From Acidobacteriota bacterium (GTDB lineage Bacteria; Acidobacteriota; Thermoanaerobaculia; Multivoradales; JAHEKO01), in the NCBI GenBank assembly GCA_024638355.1, contig JAHEKO010000311.1, positions 1 through 5,023 on the forward strand: DNA of 5,023 nt, read 5' to 3'. Numbering within the stretch: position 1 is the first letter of the stretch; the number at the start of each line of letters is the position of its first letter. Below are positions 1 to 5,023 of this stretch, one piece after another. The notes under the pieces were generated by a model. It saw only the letters and a list, made by a program, of their open reading frames with translations, was not told the DNA's origin and searched no databases. Made by a program: the position numbers and the translations under genes.

Positions 1-2
1 GA

Positions 3-761
3 TGCAGCTACAGCTCGGCGACCGGCCCGGACATGAACGGCGCGCTCTTCGGCCAGGAGCTGGAGAAGGCCGGGGTCGAGAACCGCGTCGTGCATGCCGA
101 CGGCATCACCGGCACCAGCGTCATCCTGGTGACGCCCGAAGGGGAGCGGACGATGAACACCCACCTCGGGGTCTGCCGCGACTACCGCCCCGAGCATCTG
201 CCGCTCGACGACATCCGCCGCTCGAGGATCTTCTTTACCACCGGCTACATGTGGGATACGCCCAACCAGATCGACGCGATCGAGCTGGCGCTCGAGGCCG
301 CGCGCGAAGCCGGCTGCAAGGTCGCCGTCGACCTCGCCGATCCGTTCGCCGTCAACCGCTCGCGCGACATTCTCCATCGCCATCTCGAGGAGGGTCTCGA
401 CGTGCTCTTCTCCAACGCCGAGGAGGCGCGGATTCTCACCGATCTGGGCTCCGCCGACGCGACCGTCGAGATGGCGAAAACGGTCGATGTCGCGGTGGTC
501 ACCGACGGCCCGAACGGCGCCTTCATCGGCCATGGCCAAGAGCTGATCCACCTCGAGGCGCACAACGTCTCGGTGGTCGACACGACCGGGGCCGGCGATT
601 GCTTCGCCGCCGGCTTTCTGACCGGACTGGTGCGCGGCGAGTCGCTCGAGGTCTGCGGCGAGCTGGCGACGCTCCTGGCGGCGGACACCATCGGCCATCT
701 CGGCGTCAAGCTCTCCTACGACATCGACGCACGGGTGGCCAAGCTGCTGGGCGGCGTATGA
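3..761 (+). CDS. PfkB-family sugar kinase, adenosine kinase-like (5' end missing)
   Basis: This is a carbohydrate/nucleoside kinase of the PfkB (ribokinase) superfamily, most like bacterial adenosine kinases, which make AMP from adenosine and ATP in the cytoplasm. The reading frame is open to the left edge. Before the internal ATG at 33 it reads CSYSSATGPD, matching the family's conserved GxxGxD region, so that ATG is not the start and roughly 70-80 N-terminal residues lie outside the window. The second PfkB signature is intact near the C-terminus: DTTGAGDCFAAGF from 579, with the catalytic Asp codon at 597-599 and the GAGD anion hole. The segment TTGYMWD (from about 237) resembles the GYxWD stretch of adenosine kinases. 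The stop TGA (759-761) overlaps the ATG of the AMP nucleosidase gene as ATGA, implying translational coupling. The superfamily call is firm. Adenosine as substrate rests on sequence resemblance and on the neighbour; another nucleoside or ribose is possible. Confidence 0.88.
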   Translation, partial: CSYSSATGPDMNGALFGQELEKAGVENRVVHADGITGTSVILVTPEGERTMNTHLGVCRDYRPEHLPLDDIRRSRIFFTTGYMWDTPNQIDAIELALEAAREAGCKVAVDLADPFAVNRSRDILHRHLEEGLDVLFSNAEEARILTDLGSADATVEMAKTVDVAVVTDGPNGAFIGHGQELIHLEAHNVSVVDTTGAGDCFAAGFLTGLVRGESLEVCGELATLLAADTIGHLGVKLSYDIDARVAKLLGGV

Positions 762-1531
762 CGACCAAGAAGGAGCTGGTGAACAACTGGCTGCCGCGGT
801 ACACGGGCACCGCGGGCGAGGACTTCGGCCGCCACATCCTGCTGACCAACTTCAACAACTACGTCGAGCTCTTCGCCCAGCGCCACAAGGTGCCGGTCGA
901 GGGTCGCGACCGCACCATGCCGAATGCCACCGCCGAAGACATCAGCATCATCAACTTCGGCATGGGCAGCGCCAACGCCGCCACGGTGATGGACCTCTTG
1001 AGCGCGATCTCTCCGCGCGCGGTCCTCTTCCTCGGCAAGTGCGGCGGCCTGAAGCGGAAGAACAAGATCGGCGACATGATCCTGCCGATCGCCGCCATCC
1101 GCGGCGAGGGGACCTCCAACGACTACCTGCCGCCCGAAGTCCCGGCGCTACCGTCGTTCAACCTCCAGCGCGCGGTCTCCCACACCGTGCGCGAGTACGA
1201 TCTCGACTACTGGACCGGCGCCGTATACACCACGAACCGCCGCGTCTGGGAGCACGACGTCGACTTCAAGCGCACCCTGCGCGCCACCCGCGCCACGGCG
1301 ATCGACATGGAGACGGCGACCATCTTCATCGTCGGTTTCGCCAATCAGATCCCGCGCGGCGCGCTGCTCCTGGTCTCGGACCAGCCGATGATCCCCGAGG
1401 GGGTCAAGACCGAGGAGAGCGACCGGGAGGTCACCGCAGGCTTCGCCGAGGTCCATCTGCGCATCGGTATCGATTCGCTCCGCGAGATCCGCGACAGCGG
1501 CTACTCGGTCAAGCACCTGCGCTTCGAGTAG
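758..1531 (+). CDS. amn: Short-form AMP nucleosidase
   Basis: This is a nucleoside phosphorylase-fold hydrolase of 257 residues, best read as AMP nucleosidase, which splits AMP into adenine and ribose 5-phosphate in the cytoplasm. Visible family motifs are GMGSANAATVMDLL (68-81), GKCGGLK (93-99, the glycine-rich active-site strand), DMETAT (183-188, the Met-Glu pair that contacts ribose in this fold) and SDQPMIPEGVKT (207-218, with Asp208 in the place of the catalytic acid for purine N7). The length fits the compact AMN-like form (about 260 residues). The E. coli enzyme is near 480 residues and has an extra N-terminal regulatory domain, absent here. The ATG at 758 overlaps the upstream kinase stop by four bases, and no strong Shine-Dalgarno sequence precedes it, so translation is probably coupled. 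The same frame stays open upstream through the kinase gene, but that part is a shadow. A different purine nucleosidase specificity cannot be excluded. Confidence 0.87.
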   Translation: MTTKKELVNNWLPRYTGTAGEDFGRHILLTNFNNYVELFAQRHKVPVEGRDRTMPNATAEDISIINFGMGSANAATVMDLLSAISPRAVLFLGKCGGLKRKNKIGDMILPIAAIRGEGTSNDYLPPEVPALPSFNLQRAVSHTVREYDLDYWTGAVYTTNRRVWEHDVDFKRTLRATRATAIDMETATIFIVGFANQIPRGALLLVSDQPMIPEGVKTEESDREVTAGFAEVHLRIGIDSLREIRDSGYSVKHLRFE

Positions 1532-1532
1532 G

Positions 1533-1545
1533 AGCCGGGTCGGCT
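1533..1545. terminator. Small inverted repeat between convergent genes, possible bidirectional terminator
   Basis: The bases AGCCG (1533-1537) and CGGCT (1541-1545) are perfect inverted copies around a 3-base loop GGT. They lie almost exactly in the 12-base gap between the stop of the AMP nucleosidase gene and the stop of the convergent metallo-hydrolase gene, and overlap the latter's stop codon by two bases. The stem is GC-rich but only 5 bp long and has no T-run on either side, so an intrinsic terminator is only a guess from position. Confidence 0.3.
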
Positions 1546-2419
1546 AGTCCGCGGTGAGGTCGAGGGTCTCGCCGGACGAGCGCGGGAATCGAGCCTGCGG
1601 AAAGCCGTCGCGGATGGTGCGCACCAGATTCTCGTAGCTTTGCCACCGTCCGAAGTAGCTGCCCGGGGCGGTCGGCAGCGGCAGGTGCGCGACCACGATT
1701 CGGCGCGGGCGGATCCGGTCGCGGACCATCTCCGCTCGCCAGGTGCTGGAGAGGAACCAGAAGGGCAGGAGAGCCAGGTCGACGTCCGCGAGCCGCTCGA
1801 GATAGGGGGCGAAGTCGTCGATCTTGGCTTCGGTATCGCCGAAATGGAGGAAGCGCTCGCCGCCGAGTGTCACGATGAAGCCGAGATTTTGCACCGGCGG
1901 GTCGCGAAGGCCGTGGTGGAGGTTGAGCACCTCGATCCCGATGTCGTCGATCTCCAAGCGCTCCACGCTCCCCTCGGCCGGGAGAACAGCGCGGGCACGA
2001 GCGAGGAGGCCGGGCGCGTCCGGGTAGGTCTCTCTCAGCTTCCCGACCGCTTGCGGCGTCGAGATGAACACCGCTCCCGGATTCGCCTCGAGGAATCGGC
2101 CGACGGATCCAGGGTCGAAGTGGTCGGGATGGAAGTGGGTCGCGAGGGCGACGCCGATACCGGCCCACTCGCCGACGCCGCGCTCCAGCCGGTCACGCAC
2201 TTCTGCGGGACTCACCGGGTAGCCGGAGACGCCGTCACCGAACAGGCCGTCGATCAGAACGCGCTTGCCGCCGCCTTCGACCAGGAAGCCCTCGTTGGCG
2301 ACGTAGCGAGCGCCGAGGTCGGCGGCGACAAGGGGGGCGGCGCTCTGGGCCGCCGCACCGCCACTCGCTAGGAGGGCGATCGCCGCGACGACCGGCAGAA
2401 AGAGTGCGGCTCTCCGCAT
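1544..2419 (-). CDS. Exported metallo-beta-lactamase-fold hydrolase
   Basis: This 291-residue protein has an MBL-fold hydrolase domain. Metal-ligand motifs appear in the expected order: HFHPDH (His95, His97, Asp99, His100), His168/His169 in NLHHG, Asp195 in HFGDTEA, and His245 in VVAHLP. They predict a binuclear metal site, and the general look is that of the UlaG/COG2220-like branch of unknown substrate rather than a true beta-lactamase. The chosen start ATG (2417-2419) gives MRRAALFLPVVAAIALLASGGAAAQS, a textbook signal peptide: two Arg, a hydrophobic core and an AAA cleavage motif near residue 24. The mature enzyme should therefore act in the periplasm or outside. The frame stays open far upstream, but that extension lies opposite the divergent kinase-like gene and would bury the signal peptide, so I reject it. 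A weak purine-rich GGTAGG lies about 10 bases before the ATG. Substrate is unknown; lactone, phosphodiester or phosphonate esters are all possible. Confidence 0.88.
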   Translation of the reverse strand: MRRAALFLPVVAAIALLASGGAAAQSAAPLVAADLGARYVANEGFLVEGGGKRVLIDGLFGDGVSGYPVSPAEVRDRLERGVGEWAGIGVALATHFHPDHFDPGSVGRFLEANPGAVFISTPQAVGKLRETYPDAPGLLARARAVLPAEGSVERLEIDDIGIEVLNLHHGLRDPPVQNLGFIVTLGGERFLHFGDTEAKIDDFAPYLERLADVDLALLPFWFLSSTWRAEMVRDRIRPRRIVVAHLPLPTAPGSYFGRWQSYENLVRTIRDGFPQARFPRSSGETLDLTAD

Positions 2420-2500
2420 GCGAAGCGAGCCTACCGCTTTCGCTCGGTGAGCCTTCTTCGTCGTGTAAGCTTGTCCGTAAGCCGAAGTGGAGCAGCGAAG
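2420..2500. promoter_or_regulatory. Divergent leader/promoter region
   Basis: These 81 bases separate two divergently transcribed genes and must hold signals for both. I see no convincing -35/-10 pair on either strand. Two structures are visible. On the minus strand, 2448-2433 reads ACCGAGCGAAAGCGGT, which can fold as ACC/GGT plus GC/GC with a two-base GA bulge and a GAAA (GNRA-type) tetraloop, placing a small hairpin in the leader of the metallo-hydrolase mRNA. On the plus strand GTAAGC occurs twice (2465-2470 and 2477-2482), 12 bases apart, a possible short direct-repeat binding site. Both are short enough to be chance. Confidence 0.4.
2489..2492 (+). promoter_or_regulatory. Ribosome binding site GGAG deciding the start of the kinase-like gene
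   Basis: GGAG at 2489-2492 stands 8 bases before a GTG at 2501, an ideal spacing. It favours this GTG over the earlier in-frame GTG at 2447, which has no comparable site, and over a TTG at 2612, where a GGAG lies only one base upstream. Confidence 0.55.
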
Positions 2501-3400
2501 GTGGCGGTTCCGACCAGGGAATCTGTTCGAAGTGCGAGCGCCCGGGAGCGACGTCCGTCGGCCGAGACGGCGCCCCGGGGCGACCCCGGGCCTCGCGCGA
2601 TCGCTTGGAGATTGCTGATCGTAGCTCTGACGGCGACCCTGGCTCACGGCCGGTGGCAGGCCGAGTGGCCGGATGCCGCGGCGGTCGAGGCGTTCCTCGG
2701 ATCCGCGAAAGTCGTGAAGCGAGAGGCGATCGGCGTGGGCGTCACGCGCTCGGAGCGCGTGACGCTGAGCGACGGGTCCCGGACGGCGCGCGCGATCTGG
2801 AAGACCGTCGACGAGCGGGTGCCCTTCAAGCGCTTCGACGACGGCACCTTCGAGATGCAGTTCAGTGATTCCTACAAGTACGAGCTCGCCGCCTACGAGC
2901 TCGACAAGCTGGTCGGCTTCGGCCTGGTGCCGCCGGTGGTCGAGAGGCGTCTGCGGCGCGAAGAGGGCTCGCTGCAGCTCTGGGTCGAGAACACGATCAT
3001 GGAGCTCGACCGGCGCAAGCGTGGCGAGCCGCTCCGCGACGTCGCGGGCTGGAACCGGCAGATCTACGCCGTGCGGCTCTTCCACAACCTGACCTACAAC
3101 ACCGACTTCAACAACGCCGGCAACATCTTGAGCGACGTCGACGAGAGGATCTACCTCATCGACCACTCGCGCGCCTTTCGGACCACCCGTGAGCTGATCG
3201 CCGAGGACGATCTGGGCCGGTTCTCCGAGCGGCTGCTCGACGCCCTGCGCGAGCTCGATCGCGAGGCCTTGACGACCCGGCTCGGCCGCTGGCTGTCGAA
3301 GGCGCAGATCTCGGCGCTCCTCACGCGTCGCGACCTCATCCTCCGGCGGGCGGACCGCCTGATCGCCGAGAAGGGCGCCGCGGCGGTCCTCTATCCATAG
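2501..3400 (+). CDS. Putative exported atypical kinase (FAM20/HipA/PI3K-like fold)
   Basis: No characterised bacterial homologue comes to mind, but the 299-residue product has the landmarks of an atypical kinase in order. Lys101 in ARAIWKTV would bind ATP phosphates. Glu128 in SYKYELAAYELDKLVGFGLVPPV is the likely helix-C glutamate. Asp202 in NLTYNTDFNNAGNIL lies in a catalytic loop, with Asn208 as possible metal ligand. Asp221 in IYLIDHSRAF takes the DFG position. The stretch EIAAFHLDRIL..PPV of animal FAM20 secretory kinases (recalled from memory) is strikingly like residues 128-146; HipA and PI3/4-kinases share the same core. After an Arg-rich 37-residue start comes a hydrophobic run LLIVALTATLAHG (38-50), read as a signal peptide or anchor, so the kinase domain is probably outside the cytoplasm. 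It lacks the many cysteines of animal FAM20. The start GTG is chosen by its GGAG site; the first 35 codons are compositionally unlike the rest and may be partly non-coding. It is divergent from the exported metallo-hydrolase gene. Target is unknown: protein, glycan or small molecule. Confidence 0.72.
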   Translation: MAVPTRESVRSASARERRPSAETAPRGDPGPRAIAWRLLIVALTATLAHGRWQAEWPDAAAVEAFLGSAKVVKREAIGVGVTRSERVTLSDGSRTARAIWKTVDERVPFKRFDDGTFEMQFSDSYKYELAAYELDKLVGFGLVPPVVERRLRREEGSLQLWVENTIMELDRRKRGEPLRDVAGWNRQIYAVRLFHNLTYNTDFNNAGNILSDVDERIYLIDHSRAFRTTRELIAEDDLGRFSERLLDALRELDREALTTRLGRWLSKAQISALLTRRDLILRRADRLIAEKGAAAVLYP

Positions 3401-3416
3401 GCGCGCCCGGCGGCGA

Positions 3417-3439
3417 GGAGGGATAGACTCGCTCCCTTC
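3417..3439 (+). repeat. Inverted repeat in the gap between kinase-like and iron-sulfur genes
   Basis: GGAGGGA (3417-3423) pairs with TCCCTTC (3433-3439): seven pairs including one G-T wobble around a 9-base loop. A second, mutually exclusive pairing joins GCGAG (3413-3417) with CTCGC (3428-3432). It lies 17 bases after the kinase-like stop and 38 bases before the next ATG, with no T-run, so it may be a weak terminator or a leader structure of the iron-sulfur gene. I cannot tell which. Confidence 0.35.
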
Positions 3440-3477
3440 GATGCGCAGGATCGCGGCGACCCGGGGAGGCAGACGAG

Positions 3478-4128
3478 ATGAAGCGTAAGGTCCATGAGTA
3501 CGAGGCCGAGGGGATCGTGGTCGAGTATGAGATCCCCCGCTGCATCCATGCCGCCGAGTGCGTCCGCGGCCTGCCCGAGGTGTTCGACCCCGAAGCCCGC
3601 CCCTGGGCTCGACCGGAGCACGCTACTCCGGAGGCGGTGGCCCAGGTGGTCGAACGCTGCCCGGCCGGGGCGTTGCGCTACCGGCGTACCGACGGCGGGG
3701 CTCCCGAGGCGCCGCCGGCCGGCAACAGCGTCCGCGTAGCGCCCGACGGACCCCTCTACCTGGCCGGCAGGATACGGCTCGAGCTGCCCGGCGGCGAGGT
3801 GATCGAGGAGACGCGCATGGCTCTGTGCCGCTGCGGCGTCTCCAAGCACAAGCCGTTCTGCGATAACACCCACGTCGAGCGTCGCTTTGCCGATCCGGGT
3901 CTCGCCGTCGAGCACCGTCTCGGTCCGGCGGCCGACGGGGGCGGCGGCGCGTTGACGGTGCGGCTCGCTCCGAACGGTCCGATCCTGGTGGAGGGTCCGG
4001 TCGAGGTGGTCACGGCGGACGCCGGCTCTGCCGCGGGGGAAAAGGGCGCCCTGTGCAGGTGCGGCGCCTCGGCGAAGAAGCCCTACTGCGACGGCGCGCA
4101 CAAGGAGATCGGGTTCGAGGCCGACTGA
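3478..4128 (+). CDS. Iron-sulfur protein: divergent ferredoxin domain plus two CDGSH domains
   Basis: This 216-residue soluble protein should carry three iron-sulfur clusters. Residues about 10-70 form a divergent mono-cluster ferredoxin domain (Fer4_19 type): Cys22 and Cys28 in RCIHAAECVRGLPEVFD, and Cys61 in VERCPAGALRY. Two CDGSH (mitoNEET-like) domains follow, each with the Cys-Cys-Cys-His set that holds a redox-active [2Fe-2S] cluster: Cys117, Cys119, Cys128, His132 and Cys193, Cys195, Cys204, His208. Residues 85-132 and 161-208 align without gaps (VRVAPDGP / VRLAPNGP at their starts), showing tandem duplication. The first copy reads CDNTH instead of CDG(S/A)H, the second CDGAH. The ATG at 3478 has a strong GGGGAGG site (3463-3469) 8 bases upstream. 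No signal peptide is seen, so it is cytoplasmic. The radical SAM gene starts 50 bases downstream on the same strand, suggesting co-expression. The role is unknown; electron transfer or cluster transfer is likely from the family. Confidence 0.93.
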   Translation: MKRKVHEYEAEGIVVEYEIPRCIHAAECVRGLPEVFDPEARPWARPEHATPEAVAQVVERCPAGALRYRRTDGGAPEAPPAGNSVRVAPDGPLYLAGRIRLELPGGEVIEETRMALCRCGVSKHKPFCDNTHVERRFADPGLAVEHRLGPAADGGGGALTVRLAPNGPILVEGPVEVVTADAGSAAGEKGALCRCGASAKKPYCDGAHKEIGFEAD

Positions 4129-4172
4129 GCCGGGTTCGTCGTCCGGTTGTCGCTCTTCTTGCTAGGCTGGGT

Positions 4173-4186
4173 CCAGCGGTGGCTGG
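4173..4186 (+). promoter_or_regulatory. Hairpin holding the GTG start codon of the radical SAM gene in its loop
   Basis: CCAGC (4173-4177) and GCTGG (4182-4186) are perfect inverted copies around the 4-base loop GGTG, which contains the proposed GTG start (4179-4181). Another GCTGG copy (4166-4170) lies just before. The gene has only a weak AGG (4164-4166) as ribosome site. The stem is short, so a translational effect is speculative. Confidence 0.3.
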
Positions 4187-5023
4187 ATCGTTTCGACCCG
4201 CGTACCTGGATCTACCGCCGGCGGAGCTGGCGGCGCGGGCACGGCTGGGCCTGACGCACCTGGGGCGCTGCCGGGTCTGTCCGCGCGACTGCGACGTGGA
4301 TCGGCTGGCGGACGAGATCGCGGTCTGCAAGACGGGTCGCTACGCCGTGGTCTCGAGCTACTTCCCGCACTTCGGCGAAGAGGACTGCCTGCGCGGCTGG
4401 AACGGCTCGGGGACGATCTTCTTCTCGCACTGCAACCTGCGCTGCGCCTTCTGCCAGAACTACGACATCAGCCAGGGCGTCAAGGCGCGCGCCGAGCGCG
4501 GATCACCACCCCCAGAGCTCGCCGCCATGATGCTCGAGCTCCAGGCCCGCGGCTGCCACAACATCAATTTCGTCACCCCGGAGCACGTCGCGCCGCAGCT
4601 GGTCGAGGCGGTGGCGATCGCGGTCGAGCACGGCCTGCGGCTGCCGATCGTCTACAACACGAGCGCCTACGACTCGCTCGAGAGCCTGGTGCTGCTCGAC
4701 GGAATCGTCGACGTCTACATGCCCGACTTCAAGTATTGGAGCGCGGCGGCGAGCCGCAGGTACCTGCTGGCGGAGGACTACCCCGGGGTCGCGCGCACGG
4801 CGATCGGGGAGATGCATCGCCAGGTCGGCCCGCTGACCCTGGACGCCGACGGCCTCGCCCGCCGGGGCGTTCTGATTCGCCATCTGGTCATGCCCGGCGC
4901 CCTCGACGAGACGCGGGCGATCCTGGAGTGGATTGCCGGCGACATCGGCCCGGACAGCTACGTGAACCTGATGGACCAGTACGCTCCGGCGGGCCGGGTC
5001 GGGCGGGGGAGCTACCCGGAGAT
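4179..5023 (+). CDS. Radical SAM protein, PflX/pyruvate formate-lyase activating enzyme-like (3' end missing)
   Basis: This is a radical SAM enzyme of the PflX (COG1313) group, related to glycyl-radical activating enzymes; 281 residues are present and the frame runs off the right edge. The signature CxxxCxxC is CNLRCAFC (Cys85, Cys89, Cys92), which would bind the [4Fe-4S] cluster that cleaves S-adenosylmethionine. An N-terminal cysteine-rich segment CRVCPRDCDVDR...VCKTG (Cys31, 34, 38, 50) is typical of the family and may hold a further metal or cluster. Other family blocks are VVSSYFPHFGEE (57-68), GCHNINFVTPEHV (125-137), LPIVYNTSAYDS (155-166), DVYMPDFKYW (178-187) and YVNLMDQYAP near the end, so only a short C-terminal part should be missing. 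GTG 4179 is the only good start in frame; CTG at 4167 is a poor alternative. Substrate is unknown. No glycyl radical enzyme gene is in view. It follows the iron-sulfur gene by 50 bases and probably shares its transcript. Confidence 0.92.
   Translation, partial: MAGSFRPAYLDLPPAELAARARLGLTHLGRCRVCPRDCDVDRLADEIAVCKTGRYAVVSSYFPHFGEEDCLRGWNGSGTIFFSHCNLRCAFCQNYDISQGVKARAERGSPPPELAAMMLELQARGCHNINFVTPEHVAPQLVEAVAIAVEHGLRLPIVYNTSAYDSLESLVLLDGIVDVYMPDFKYWSAAASRRYLLAEDYPGVARTAIGEMHRQVGPLTLDADGLARRGVLIRHLVMPGALDETRAILEWIAGDIGPDSYVNLMDQYAPAGRVGRGSYPE

Noticed and set aside
2..757. Open frame upstream of and continuous with the AMP nucleosidase gene (frame 2), suggesting a 509-residue fusion protein.
   Set aside because: Its translation is Arg/Gly/Pro-rich low-complexity sequence, the shadow of the kinase gene in another frame. 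The nucleosidase family starts at the ATG at 758.
1544..2419. True beta-lactamase or glyoxalase II assignment for the MBL-fold protein.
   Set aside because: Only the generic metal-ligand motifs are present; nothing specific to class B beta-lactamases or glyoxalase II is seen, so function is left open.
2420..3166. Minus-strand N-terminal extension of the metallo-hydrolase reading frame.
   Set aside because: It is antisense to the kinase-like gene, and the ATG ending at 2419 gives a perfect signal peptide that would be internal otherwise. The long opening is typical of GC-rich DNA.
2501..3400. HipA-type persistence toxin.
   Set aside because: No HipB-like helix-turn-helix gene is adjacent, the protein is shorter than usual HipA, it has an N-terminal hydrophobic export-like segment, and its helix-C region looks closer to FAM20.
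3391..4101. 236-residue antisense open frame opposite the CDGSH protein.
   Set aside because: The plus strand encodes clear conserved iron-sulfur domains; the antisense product shows no recognisable motif.
4147..4168. Possible promoter TTGTCG ... TAGGCT before the radical SAM gene.
   Set aside because: The spacing between the two hexamers is only 10 bases, too short for a sigma-70 promoter.
4503..4883. Minus-strand open frame inside the radical SAM gene.
   Set aside because: It mirrors conserved codons of the radical SAM protein and has no motif of its own.

Overview
The window is GC-rich bacterial DNA with G or C in most third codon positions. It is densely packed: six genes, of which the first and last are cut by the window edges, and no gap longer than about 80 bases. 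Two proteins carry predicted export signals. The mix (short AMP nucleosidase beside a PfkB kinase, a CDGSH/divergent-ferredoxin fusion, a PflX-type radical SAM protein) suggests a high-GC, probably Gram-negative environmental bacterium, perhaps of an Acidobacteriota-like lineage. That placement is a weak inference from gene content only. I see no tRNA, rRNA, CRISPR array, insertion sequence or phage gene.

Left block (3-1531, + strand): the C-terminal part of a PfkB-family, adenosine-kinase-like sugar kinase overlaps by ATGA a complete short-form AMP nucleosidase. If both assignments hold, the pair converts adenosine plus ATP to AMP, then to adenine and ribose 5-phosphate. This is a nucleoside salvage route that needs no adenosine phosphorylase. 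A small inverted repeat fills the 12-base gap to the next gene, which converges on it.

Middle block (1544-3400): two divergent genes separated by an 81-base leader region. On the minus strand is a metallo-beta-lactamase-fold hydrolase with an N-terminal signal peptide and a full set of metal-ligand motifs. On the plus strand is an unusual protein that I read as an atypical kinase of the FAM20/HipA/PI3K-like fold. It has a hydrophobic N-terminal segment that probably takes the kinase domain outside the cytoplasm. This is the most interesting gene of the window.

Right block (3478-5023, + strand): an iron-sulfur protein made of a three-cysteine divergent ferredoxin domain plus two tandem CDGSH (mitoNEET-type) domains. 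After 50 bases comes a radical SAM protein of the PflX family (related to pyruvate formate-lyase activating enzymes), cut by the right edge. Their spacing suggests one transcription unit. The small iron-sulfur protein could serve the radical SAM enzyme as electron or cluster donor, but this is inference.

Nothing here is clearly a new multi-gene system. The candidates for novelty are the exported FAM20-like kinase with its divergent partner, the kinase/nucleosidase coupling, and the iron-sulfur pair.
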